Positions 54,937 through 62,879 of a stretch of 64,000 bases of DNA are shown here, piece after piece; positions within the stretch are counted from its first letter, which is position 1; the number at the start of each line of letters is the position of its first letter. The stretch is taken from positions 620,001 to 684,000 of the forward strand of contig CAPN01000051.1 of the NCBI GenBank assembly GCA_000333235.1, written 5' to 3'. Source of the DNA: Pseudoalteromonas luteoviolacea B = ATCC 29581. GTDB lineage: Bacteria; Pseudomonadota; Gammaproteobacteria; Enterobacterales; Alteromonadaceae. Under the pieces are notes generated by a model. That model had not been told where the DNA came from, did not search any database, and worked only from the letters and a program-made list of their open reading frames with translations. Position numbers and translations under genes: made by a program.

Positions 54937-57312
54937 ATGTCGCAAAGCTGTTTCCACTGTTTAGAGCCTGTGCCGAGTGGATTTAACGGGCATGTCGTTT
55001 TCGAAAATGTGCAACAACCTGTTTGTTGTATTGGTTGTCAAAGTGTTACTGAGCATATTCTTGCTCAAGGGATGAGTGATTATTATAAATTTCGCACAGT
55101 AAAAGCGGGAAAAGTTGAAACTTTAGTTCCAGAGCAACTTAAAATAATTGAAAGCTACGATAATCAAGCAATTCAAGAAGATTTTATCTCTCAACAAGGG
55201 AATCTAAATGAGGTGCTACTGAGCGTAGAAGGAATAAGCTGTGCAGCCTGCGCTTGGTTAATAGAGAAACAATTACTCGCACTAAAAGGCGTTGCGCGCG
55301 TAGATGTAAATACCTCGACTCACCGAGCCATGATCCTTTGGGATCCAAACCAAATAAAACTCAGTGAAATTATTGCCAGCCTCCATTCTATTGGTTACAA
55401 AGCTTATCCATTTCAAGCAGACGAAGAAGCCGCTCAAAAGCAAGCTGTTGCAAAAGCATATATAAGACGTTTAGGCGTTGCCGGCATTATGACAATGCAA
55501 GTCATGATGTTTGCCTTTGCCATGTATTTTGGCATGTTCTCTGGAATGGAAGATGGCTTTGAAGAATATTTCCGATGGATCAGTTTTGTCTTAGCCACAC
55601 CCGTAATTCTTTATTCTGCAATGCCTTTCTTAACTAATGCTATTAAAGGGCTAAAAGCAAAACAGCTTAACATGGATTTGCCTGTATCGATGGCGATTTT
55701 TGGTGCCTACATTGCGAGCAGCTACGCAACAATTATGCATACGGGTGAGGTCTATTTCGAATCCATCTGCATGTTTACATTTTTGTTGTTGCTGGGTAAA
55801 TATCTCGAATTTAGAGCTAGATTAAAAGCAAGTGAGTTCACTGCGAATCTCCATAAACTTCTTCCGATGACCGCTCGTTACATCAACGAACAAGGAGAAG
55901 AAGCGATCATTGCAGCCAAACAACTCAAACTGGGTGATCGTATTTTGGTCAAAGCAGGCGAAGCTATTCCAGCCGATGGGCGAATTGTTCATGGTAAAAC
56001 GACGGTAGACGAGTCGATGATGACCGGTGAGCATATGCCAGTTAAAAAGTTCGCAGATAGCCAAGTGTTTGCCGGAACAACCAATCACGACGGGGTAATT
56101 GAAATTGAGATCAATCAACTTGGGCAAGATACGCTTCTCAATCAAATTATTCGCCTCCAACATACTGCTCTGTCTAACCGCCCTAAAATTGTTGAAGTAA
56201 CAGACAAAGTTGCACAGTGGTTTGTCGCCTGTTTGTTAGTATTTGCAACGCTTACTGCGATTGGTTGGTATCCAACTTCTCCCGATAAAGCGTTTTGGAT
56301 AACGATTGCTGTCTTAGTTGCGACCTGCCCTTGCGCGTTGAGTCTAGCAATTCCTACGGCGTTAACCTGTGCGGTCGCTAATTTAACTCGAAAAGGCATT
56401 TTGATTAAAGAAGCCCACGTTTTGGAAACATTACCGAAAGTAACACAATTCGCCTTTGATAAAACGGGGACACTAACAGAGGGTCGATTTACCATCGAGA
56501 AAGTGGTGCTTTGTGATCCCGATTACACTATAGAGCAATGTTTTGCGCTTGCGGGTACCCTTGAAAACTACTCTGAGCACCCTATCGCTCAAGCATTTTC
56601 CGATTACTTTCCAAATGAAAGGACGTTAAAAAACGTCGATGTTATTGCAGGATGTGGCATTGTTTCCGAGTTTGATGGGAAATCAGTTGCAATCGGAAAA
56701 GCAGATTGGTTTGGCGAACGAACAACTAACGCACATGCAGTGTTGTTTATTGATGAAAAGCCGGTTTGTGAGTTCTATTTAAAAGACAAAGTTCGATCAA
56801 ATGCGAAAGGCATCATTGCATCATTAGCCTCACAAGGCGTGAGCTCACATATGTTAACCGGTGATTCATCCAATGCAGGTGAAATTCTAAGTAATGAACT
56901 TGGTATGGGTTCATTTAAAAATGCATGTTCTCCATCTGATAAACAGCAACAAGTAGAGACTTGGGCAAAAGAGGGCCAGATTGTGGCTATGGTTGGTGAC
57001 GGAATTAACGATAGCCCAGTATTTAACTCCGCTCATTTATCTATTGCGATGGAAACTGGCGCAGACATTTCAAAAAATACTGCCGATGTCGTGCTACTTC
57101 GCAGTGATTTAACTGCAATTCCTGCTATGCTGACCGTTGCAAAGAAAACGAAAACTATCGTAAAACAAAACCTTGCCTTGTCATTGTTTTATAATGGCTC
57201 TATCCTGCCTTTAGCAGCGTTTGGCATGGTTGAACCTTGGCAAGCCGTCATCGGCATGACCTCAAGTTCAATCATTGTTATCTGTAACTCACTAAGGTTA
57301 CTGAAAATATGA
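54937..57312 (+). CDS. ccoI: Copper-translocating P-type ATPase for oxidase assembly
   Basis: A 791-residue P1B-type ATPase. The N terminus has a zinc-finger-like ferredoxin-type region (CFHC at 5-8 and VCCIGC at 29-34) followed by a heavy-metal domain with GISCAACAWL (Cys102 and Cys105). The transmembrane Cys-Pro-Cys is at 464-466 (VATCPCALSLAIP), the phosphorylated Asp is 508 in FDKTGTLTEG, and the hinge is VAMVGDGINDSPVF. The FixI/CcoI branch, with this length and N-terminal cysteines, exports copper for the cbb3 binuclear centre. The stop overlaps ccoS (ATGA). Confidence 0.95.
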   Translation: MSQSCFHCLEPVPSGFNGHVVFENVQQPVCCIGCQSVTEHILAQGMSDYYKFRTVKAGKVETLVPEQLKIIESYDNQAIQEDFISQQGNLNEVLLSVEGISCAACAWLIEKQLLALKGVARVDVNTSTHRAMILWDPNQIKLSEIIASLHSIGYKAYPFQADEEAAQKQAVAKAYIRRLGVAGIMTMQVMMFAFAMYFGMFSGMEDGFEEYFRWISFVLATPVILYSAMPFLTNAIKGLKAKQLNMDLPVSMAIFGAYIASSYATIMHTGEVYFESICMFTFLLLLGKYLEFRARLKASEFTANLHKLLPMTARYINEQGEEAIIAAKQLKLGDRILVKAGEAIPADGRIVHGKTTVDESMMTGEHMPVKKFADSQVFAGTTNHDGVIEIEINQLGQDTLLNQIIRLQHTALSNRPKIVEVTDKVAQWFVACLLVFATLTAIGWYPTSPDKAFWITIAVLVATCPCALSLAIPTALTCAVANLTRKGILIKEAHVLETLPKVTQFAFDKTGTLTEGRFTIEKVVLCDPDYTIEQCFALAGTLENYSEHPIAQAFSDYFPNERTLKNVDVIAGCGIVSEFDGKSVAIGKADWFGERTTNAHAVLFIDEKPVCEFYLKDKVRSNAKGIIASLASQGVSSHMLTGDSSNAGEILSNELGMGSFKNACSPSDKQQQVETWAKEGQIVAMVGDGINDSPVFNSAHLSIAMETGADISKNTADVVLLRSDLTAIPAMLTVAKKTKTIVKQNLALSLFYNGSILPLAAFGMVEPWQAVIGMTSSSIIVICNSLRLLKI

Positions 57313-57482
57313 GTATTATTTACGTTTTAATACCAATAGCTATCTTATTTGTGCTCATTGCAATCGGTATTTTCTTTTGGGCAGTAAAAACTGAACAGTT
57401 CGAAGATTTAGAAAAGCAAGGCCATAGCATTTTATTTGATAACGATAAAGAGCAACATAAAAAAGCGAATGAACGAGATTAG
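57309..57482 (+). CDS. ccoS: Cytochrome oxidase maturation protein CcoS
   Basis: A 57-residue protein read from the ATG whose last two bases are the start of the ccoI stop (ATGA). It has one membrane helix (about 3-25, IIYVLIPIAILFVLIAIGIFFWAV), then KTEQFEDLEKQGHSILFDND, which is the conserved CcoS motif (F/WAV.. QFDDLE..G..IL.DDD). CcoS is required for insertion of heme b and copper in cbb3 oxidase. The final 14 bases overlap the next gene. Confidence 0.93.
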   Translation: MSIIYVLIPIAILFVLIAIGIFFWAVKTEQFEDLEKQGHSILFDNDKEQHKKANERD

Positions 57483-58140
57483 TTTATTCGCCGCATTTGT
57501 CATGGGTTTAATTGGTAGCGGCCATTGTATTGTGATGTGTGGGGGTATTGCCTCTAGTTTACAATTAGCAGCGAAACATGAAAAACCCCTCTTTATTGCG
57601 CTTGCTTATAATTTTGGCCGCCTTACTAGTTATGCCATTGCCGGCATGTTGGTAGCGCTTTTGGGCGTTGCACTTGCCAAGCAAAACACCGTTTTTGCCC
57701 ATTTTTTACAAATATTAAGTGGCATTTTTATGTGTTTGCTTGGCCTATACCTAGTACGACTGACTGCAAGCTTGCAATGGATAGAGAAAATAGGGAAATC
57801 ATTAATTTGGCAGCATTTAGTTAAGTTTAATCGCTATTTTATGCCCGTAGACTCCTATCCTAAAGCGTTTGGTTATGGGGCATTGTGGGGATGGTTACCT
57901 TGTGGGTTGGTGTACTCAGCACTAACCTGGACTTTACACGCAGACACAGTGATTGAAGGTGCCCTGATTATGACGTGCTTTGCGCTCGGTACATTTCCGG
58001 CTCTTTTACTGACTAGCCAGTTGTCTCAAATGGTAGGGCAGTTTATCAATCATTTCATTGTAAGGCTTGTACTTGGAAATCTGTTTGTTTGGTATGGTAT
58101 TTATCTCGTAATCATTGCAACCAACAAGATCGTGCTTTAA
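57469..58140 (+). CDS. TauE/SafE-family (CcoH/CopZ-linked) membrane protein
   Basis: A 223-residue integral membrane protein with about six helices, starting [32 protein letters not shown]. The GxxHCxxMCGG motif near residue 18 is characteristic of the sulfite exporter TauE/SafE family proteins that follow cbb3 assembly genes (DsbD_2-type). Its role may be in copper or sulfur handling during oxidase maturation. The frame is open 11 codons further up but the ATG at 57469 starts the family N terminus. It overlaps ccoS by 14 bases and ends 38 bases before fnr. Confidence 0.88.
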   Translation: MNEISLFAAFVMGLIGSGHCIVMCGGIASSLQLAAKHEKPLFIALAYNFGRLTSYAIAGMLVALLGVALAKQNTVFAHFLQILSGIFMCLLGLYLVRLTASLQWIEKIGKSLIWQHLVKFNRYFMPVDSYPKAFGYGALWGWLPCGLVYSALTWTLHADTVIEGALIMTCFALGTFPALLLTSQLSQMVGQFINHFIVRLVLGNLFVWYGIYLVIIATNKIVL

Positions 58141-58178
58141 TCTATTCCCTGAAAGGCGTCAGTATTAATGGAATTATT

Positions 58179-58913
58179 ATGGATTTAAATAACCCTAATC
58201 GTGCAAAGTCGAATTGCACAATCAGTTGCAATAATTGCAGTATTAGTCAACTGTGTTTACCTTTTAGTTTGAATGGCGCTGAAATGGACCGCCTTGACGA
58301 AATTATTGAGCGAAAACGACCGCTGCACAAAGGTGACTTTTTATTCGAGTCAGGTGCATCATTAACTTCAATATTCGCTGTACGCTCTGGTAGCTTTAAA
58401 TCTTTCACTATTTCTGAACAAGGTGACGAACAGATTACAGGCTTTCATCTGGCCGGTGACTTAGTCGGATTTGATGCAATTAATAAAATGAAGCATCAAA
58501 GTTTTGCGCAAGCTCTTGAAACTTCTATGGTCTGTGAAATTCCTTTTGAAACGCTAGATGAATTAGCTGGAAAACTTCCTAAATTACGTCAACAAATCAT
58601 GCGTCTGATGAGTAATGAAATCAATTACGACCAAGAAATGCTGTTACTCTTAAATAAGAAAACCGCAGAAGAACGTTTGGCGACTTTTATCTACAATCTT
58701 TCGAATCGCTTTGGCGAGCGCGGATTTTCACGCAAAGAATTTCGTTTCACGATGACGCGTGGCGAGATTGGTAATTATTTAGGCCTCACGGTCGAAACTA
58801 TCAGCCGCTTACTCAGTCGCTTTCAAAAAGCAGACATTATTAAAGTTGAAGGCAAGTTTATTACGATATTAAATATTCCTGAGCTCGCAAAAACCGCGAG
58901 TATTTCAATTTGA
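58179..58913 (+). CDS. fnr: Oxygen-sensing global regulator Fnr
   Basis: A 244-residue CRP/FNR-type regulator. The [4Fe-4S] cysteines are all present: C17, C20, C26 in [15 protein letters not shown] plus C119 in TSMVCEIPF, and an additional Cys13. The cAMP-type barrel spans about 30-150 and the helix-turn-helix is at about 195-225 ([23 protein letters not shown]), with the E-x-x-S-R recognition residues (VETISR) typical of FNR target TTGAT. The ATG at 58179 gives the family N terminus; a longer frame from 58089 overlaps the previous gene. Its location in the cbb3 cluster suggests feedback of oxygen sensing on oxidase expression. Confidence 0.95.
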   Translation: MDLNNPNRAKSNCTISCNNCSISQLCLPFSLNGAEMDRLDEIIERKRPLHKGDFLFESGASLTSIFAVRSGSFKSFTISEQGDEQITGFHLAGDLVGFDAINKMKHQSFAQALETSMVCEIPFETLDELAGKLPKLRQQIMRLMSNEINYDQEMLLLLNKKTAEERLATFIYNLSNRFGERGFSRKEFRFTMTRGEIGNYLGLTVETISRLLSRFQKADIIKVEGKFITILNIPELAKTASISI

Positions 58914-59005
58914 TCTAAGGCAAACAAGCGTTTAGTTGTCCTTTAACAATTGGTTAAATGGTTTACACTTAGATAAACCATTTAGCCTAAAAATAAGGAC
59001 AAACG

Positions 59006-59926
59006 ATGGACAGCATAAAGAATATACTCGCAGTTATCGATCCAACGATAGAGCATCAATACAGTTTAGATCGAGCAGTGAGTTTGGCTAAAAAAACCGG
59101 TGCGAAAGTCACCGCATTTCTCTCTATTTATGACTTTTCTTATGAAATGACGACAATGTTGTCTAAAGACGAGCGAGAAGCAATGCGAGACGCTGTCATC
59201 AACGATAGAAATGCTTGGATCCATGATTTAATTAATGATTATGACTTGAATATTCACACATTAGTTGAATGGCATAATCGGCCTTTTGAATCCATTATTA
59301 ACGCGGTGCTAGAAGACAGCTTTGACTTGGTCGTCAAAGGCACACATCAACATGACACGTTGAAGTCTGTTATTTTTACTCCAACGGATTGGCACCTGAT
59401 CCGCAAATGCCCAGCCCCTGTTCTCTTAGTGAAAGAACAGGCGTGGCCGGAAAAAGGCCATATCTTAGCCTCAGTCAATGCGGTCTCCGACGATGACTTA
59501 CACTTACAGTTGAATCACCGAATTATTAAAGATGCTAAATTCATTGCAAGTATTGCCAATGCAAAAATCAGTCTCGTTAATGCTTACCCAGCAACCCCTG
59601 TGAATATTGCAATCGAAATTCCTGAGTTCAACCCCTCTCAGTATACTGAAGCGGTAAGAAAACATCATGAGTCTTCTACTTATGAGCTTGCTGCAAAATT
59701 CGGTTTCAGCAAACAAGATTGCGTTGTAAAAGAAGGCTTACCCGAGGATGTCATTCCTGCGGTTGCAAAAGCGACAAATACTGAATTAGTGGTGATTGGT
59801 TCGGTTGGACGCACTGGCTTAAGTGCCGCGTTAATTGGCAACACAGCCGAACACGTTATCGACAATTTAGATTGCGACGTATTAGCATTAAAACCTGACG
59901 GTTATAAAAGTCCATTAGAAAGATAA
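59006..59926 (+). CDS. uspE: Universal stress protein UspE
   Basis: A 306-residue tandem Usp protein. The first domain (about 5-150) has KNILAVIDPTIEHQYSLDRAVSLAKKTGAKVT and a CPAPVLLVK-type end; the second (about 160-300) ends with a typical nucleotide-binding GSVGRTGLSAALIGNTAEHVIDNLDCDVLALKP. The two-domain order and the position directly after fnr match enteric uspE. UspE supports stress tolerance and cell aggregation and motility in E. coli. An AAGGA site precedes the ATG. Confidence 0.93.
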   Translation: MDSIKNILAVIDPTIEHQYSLDRAVSLAKKTGAKVTAFLSIYDFSYEMTTMLSKDEREAMRDAVINDRNAWIHDLINDYDLNIHTLVEWHNRPFESIINAVLEDSFDLVVKGTHQHDTLKSVIFTPTDWHLIRKCPAPVLLVKEQAWPEKGHILASVNAVSDDDLHLQLNHRIIKDAKFIASIANAKISLVNAYPATPVNIAIEIPEFNPSQYTEAVRKHHESSTYELAAKFGFSKQDCVVKEGLPEDVIPAVAKATNTELVVIGSVGRTGLSAALIGNTAEHVIDNLDCDVLALKPDGYKSPLER

Positions 59927-59941
59927 GCGTCTATAACTACG

Positions 59942-59981
59942 CCCAATCTACTTGAAGATGCGATTCTTCGAGAAGATTGGG
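59942..59981. repeat. Long imperfect hairpin downstream of uspE
   Basis: CCCAATCT-A-CTTGAAGA (59942-59958) and TCTTCGAG-A-AGATTGGG (59965-59981) form a 17-position stem with one A-A mismatch and one G-T pair around a 6-base loop (TGCGAT). The symmetric mismatch and stem length resemble REP-type elements rather than a terminator, as no T run follows. Confidence 0.6.
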
Positions 59982-60072
59982 TATAAACGACAACGAAATT
60001 GTAGGAATGCCCCGCTCTTTCATTTGAACAACAATCTTCAAACCACCTACTCGCATTTCCAGACAGTTTGGG

Positions 60073-60078
60073 TATAAT
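60073..60078 (+). promoter_or_regulatory. Probable -10 box of the ttcA promoter
   Basis: A perfect TATAAT at 60073-60078, 41 bases before the GTG start of ttcA. No good -35 box is visible 16-18 bases upstream, so activity probably relies on the strong -10 or an activator. Confidence 0.5.
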
Positions 60079-60118
60079 TGCGCCCTCTAAAATTCGAAGT
60101 TAAGAAGAAGAGGTTAGC

Positions 60119-61033
60119 GTGTCGCACTCAAAAGAAGCCAAAGCAGCATATAATCTAAATAAGTTGCAAAAGCGCATTCGTCGTTTAGCCGGCCTTGCTG
60201 TTGGTGACTTTAACATGATCGAAGACGGTGATAGGGTCATGGTCTGTTTATCTGGTGGTAAAGACAGCTATACCTTACTTGATACGCTACAACATTTGCA
60301 GCGTGTTGCACCGATTAAATTCGAATTATTTGCTGTTAATTTAGATCAAAAACAACCTGGTTTTCCAGAACATATTTTGCCTCAATATCTCGACTCTCTT
60401 GGCATTGAATACAAGATTGTCGAAGAAGACACCTATAGTATCGTCAAAGATATTATTCCTGAAGGGAAAACTACTTGCTCATTATGCTCACGCTTGCGTC
60501 GCGGTATTTTGTATCGTACGGCAAAAGAGATGGGTGCAACTAAAATCGCACTTGGGCATCACCGTGACGACATTATAGAAACTATGTTTTTAAACATGTT
60601 TTATGGTGGTAAGTTAAAAGGGATGCCGCCTAAATTAATGAGTGACGATGGCCAGCATATGGTGATCCGTCCGCTTGCCTATGTTAAAGAAGCCGACATT
60701 GAGAAGTATTCTACAGCGCAAAATTTCCCTATCATTCCATGCAATTTATGTGGTTCACAAGAAAACTTACAGCGTAAACATGTTAAACAAATGCTTAATG
60801 ATTGGAATAAATCACATCCAGGGCGCATAGAGAGCATCTTCACAGCAATGCAAAATGTCGTTCCCTCTCACCTAGCCGATACTGAGTTGTTTGGTTTTAA
60901 ACAGCTAGATAAAACTCACGTAATTGATGGTGGTGATATAGCGCTGGATAAACCAGACTTCAAATCAACAACTTTCAACCAAACAAGTGACGATGAGTCT
61001 AGTGTACAAATTCACGCAATTGAATTAAATTAA
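60119..61033 (+). CDS. ttcA: tRNA 2-thiocytidine(32) synthetase TtcA
   Basis: Thiolates C32 of several tRNAs. The 304-residue protein has the PP-loop SGGKDS (45-50), a first CxxC (Cys120 and Cys123) in [11 protein letters not shown] and a second CxxC (Cys208, Cys211) in [10 protein letters not shown], which together ligate the iron-sulfur cluster. The start is GTG, set by an AAGAGGT ribosome binding site. The order fnr-uspE-ttcA is the same as in enterics. It ends at a large palindrome. Confidence 0.95.
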   Translation: MSHSKEAKAAYNLNKLQKRIRRLAGLAVGDFNMIEDGDRVMVCLSGGKDSYTLLDTLQHLQRVAPIKFELFAVNLDQKQPGFPEHILPQYLDSLGIEYKIVEEDTYSIVKDIIPEGKTTCSLCSRLRRGILYRTAKEMGATKIALGHHRDDIIETMFLNMFYGGKLKGMPPKLMSDDGQHMVIRPLAYVKEADIEKYSTAQNFPIIPCNLCGSQENLQRKHVKQMLNDWNKSHPGRIESIFTAMQNVVPSHLADTELFGFKQLDKTHVIDGGDIALDKPDFKSTTFNQTSDDESSVQIHAIELN

Positions 61034-61051
61034 AAAGTATTTGACGACTAA

Positions 61052-61081
61052 ATTTAAAAGGAGCCGCGGCTCCTTTTAAAT
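61052..61081. terminator. Perfect 30-bp palindrome, bidirectional terminator
   Basis: Bases 61052 to 61081 are a perfect palindrome centred on CCGCGG (arms ATTTAAAAGGAGCCG and its complement). The GC core flanked by A4 and T4 on each side makes a symmetric stem that could terminate both ttcA and the leftward pair ending at 61108. Confidence 0.88.
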
Positions 61082-61107
61082 GTTCAAACTATGTTCGTAA
61101 AGCAAAT

Positions 61108-61761
61108 CTATTTAGCAATCCAAGGTACTACTTTTACAACCTGACCCTTAAATACGGTATCGTTTGGTAATATCCAATGACTTGCCATAGGTAGTTTGCA
61201 TATCTTTCCTTCACAAACTGCACCTGATATCAAATTAGTCTCCGTGAATTCAATTTGAATTCCCTGCTGTGAAGGCAATAAAAAAGCCATTAACTTCCCG
61301 ACAAAAAAACCAGACAAACTAGTCAATAGATCATCAAATTCGTTATGCACTTTAAGCAAAACATCTTGAGTTAAATTACTATTTTGAACATGCTCCGCTT
61401 CAATTTGCATTTTAAGCTGACAATCATGGGCCTGGTTTTCAGGCTGTACAACAATCACTGCTTTATCACTGTCGAGTTGCTTATCAAGCGGTAACAATAA
61501 TTGCGCATTGTCTGTAAACGACAAAGGTAAATTATTCTTTTCAGTGATGATTTTTCCTGTCTTGATGCGACACGGCTCTTTGGTAGCAATGTCGGACAAA
61601 TAAAAATTAACACGTGCAAATTGATATTGTCCTTTATCTACCACTTTTAACCTATCGTAAAAACCATCATAGGAAACGACGAATTCTTTTGCATATACGG
61701 CAGAAGTACTTAGTGCTAAAAAGCAAATAGTGAATAAAGTGATTAAGTTATTGTTCATCAA
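61108..61761 (-). CDS. DUF2987-like secreted protein
   Basis: A 217-residue exported protein: signal peptide at about 1-24 (NNLITLFTICFLALSTSAVYA), then FVVSYDGFYDRLKVVDKGQYQFARVNFYLSD, which I recognise as the DUF2987 pattern (YxGFYDRLKVV...). Four cysteines (EPCRI, DCQLK, and AVCEGKIC) may form disulfides. It overlaps the upstream bax gene by 14 bases, so the two are co-translated. The function of DUF2987 is not known; pairing with a peptidoglycan hydrolase suggests an envelope role. Confidence 0.75.
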   Translation of the reverse strand: MMNNNLITLFTICFLALSTSAVYAKEFVVSYDGFYDRLKVVDKGQYQFARVNFYLSDIATKEPCRIKTGKIITEKNNLPLSFTDNAQLLLPLDKQLDSDKAVIVVQPENQAHDCQLKMQIEAEHVQNSNLTQDVLLKVHNEFDDLLTSLSGFFVGKLMAFLLPSQQGIQIEFTETNLISGAVCEGKICKLPMASHWILPNDTVFKGQVVKVVPWIAK

Positions 61762-62578
61762 AGTAAGCCTGATTATGCCTTATCATGTCATTTAATTCGT
61801 CAATATAATCTGAGCCTCGCTCAGAATAAGCCAACAAACCCTTCGATAACTCCGTAGCCTCGATTGGTTTACGTTCATTGCGCATTTGCGCACGTAATTC
61901 TCTAAGCTCTCGGTAAGCCCGATGGGTATTAATATTCCTAAAATACGAACTTACCGAATCTTGAACTGAAGTATAAGCTGCCACTTCATGCCGTGCTTCG
62001 TCATCTCGGGAGCTTGGAACAATGCCGCACCCTTTTCGATAGCACCATTGACCAAAGAAATTTAAACCGATACGTGCAAAGCGAGAAGTGCCCCACGCAC
62101 TTTCATTTGCCGCTTGCATTAGCGCTAATTCTCTAGGGATAACGTCCACTCGTTTTAACGCAGCTTTAAGTCTGTCTTGAGTATATTTACCGCCATTTGC
62201 AAGTCGATATTTACGGAAAATACGATCCATTCTTGCAACTTGAGTTTTAGTTAATGGTTCTTCAAACTGGACCATCATAAGGGCAATTTCTATTGCTGCT
62301 CGTTCTTCCAGTATCCGTTTATTTTCTGCAAGAATATGCGGCTTTATAAAATCAAAAAAAGCACGCTTTTTTTCTGACACCGAAACGAATGAAGAAAAAT
62401 CAGGCAAGTCAACATCATGTAAAGGTTGCTCTTCTAATTCGAACTCTTCAAACTGTTCAATATGGACAGTTTCTTCTTCAGTATGATGTTCATTAGGCGG
62501 GGTAACATTTAAAAACGGGTAAAGCAATGCCCAAACACTCACACAAAAGAAAACTAAACGCAAAAGTACACTACGCAT
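61748..62578 (-). CDS. Bax-family glucosaminidase domain protein
   Basis: A 276-residue protein with an N-terminal signal-anchor (about 5-25), an acidic Glu-rich stretch (about 30-58) and a C-terminal glucosaminidase-type domain (about 140-270) matching the Bax family. The catalytic glutamate is probably Glu159 in QAANESAWGTSRFARIGLNFFGQWCYRKGCG. It probably cleaves peptidoglycan between GlcNAc and MurNAc. It is the first gene of a two-gene leftward operon with the DUF2987-like gene. Confidence 0.88.
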   Translation of the reverse strand: MRSVLLRLVFFCVSVWALLYPFLNVTPPNEHHTEEETVHIEQFEEFELEEQPLHDVDLPDFSSFVSVSEKKRAFFDFIKPHILAENKRILEERAAIEIALMMVQFEEPLTKTQVARMDRIFRKYRLANGGKYTQDRLKAALKRVDVIPRELALMQAANESAWGTSRFARIGLNFFGQWCYRKGCGIVPSSRDDEARHEVAAYTSVQDSVSSYFRNINTHRAYRELRELRAQMRNERKPIEATELSKGLLAYSERGSDYIDELNDMIRHNQAYFDEQ

Positions 62579-62879
62579 TCATTTCCTCTAAACTAATAGA
62601 CACACCGAAACGACCTCTGACCAACAGGACTCTTTATGCGCACCACCTTGCACACGCGTCACTGCATACACGTCGTTTTCTATCATGGCATGCTATGCGA
62701 TAGACAATCACTCCACGCTGTGATGGAGTATTACTTTATTTGGTCTGCCCGTTAATTACGAGCGCCCAATGTTCAATTATACTCCATAAGTTTACTGAAG
62801 GCGAATAGCGAATTGTTAAAATTGACTCTGGTATCTTGGTTTGGTTAGATTAGTCAATTCGGAAGTTAAGGATTTGTGT
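62579..62879. promoter_or_regulatory. Divergent intergenic region before the dGTPase gene
   Basis: A 301-bp gap between the Bax-type gene and the dGTPase gene. I see no reading frame worth calling. TTGACT (62822-62827) with TAGATT (62846-62851), 18 bases apart, is a plausible sigma70 promoter for the rightward gene. Confidence 0.5.

Noticed and set aside
58089..58178. Longer N terminus for Fnr
   Set aside because: It overlaps the TauE-like gene by 52 bases, lacks family similarity and sits upstream of the standard MDLNN start.
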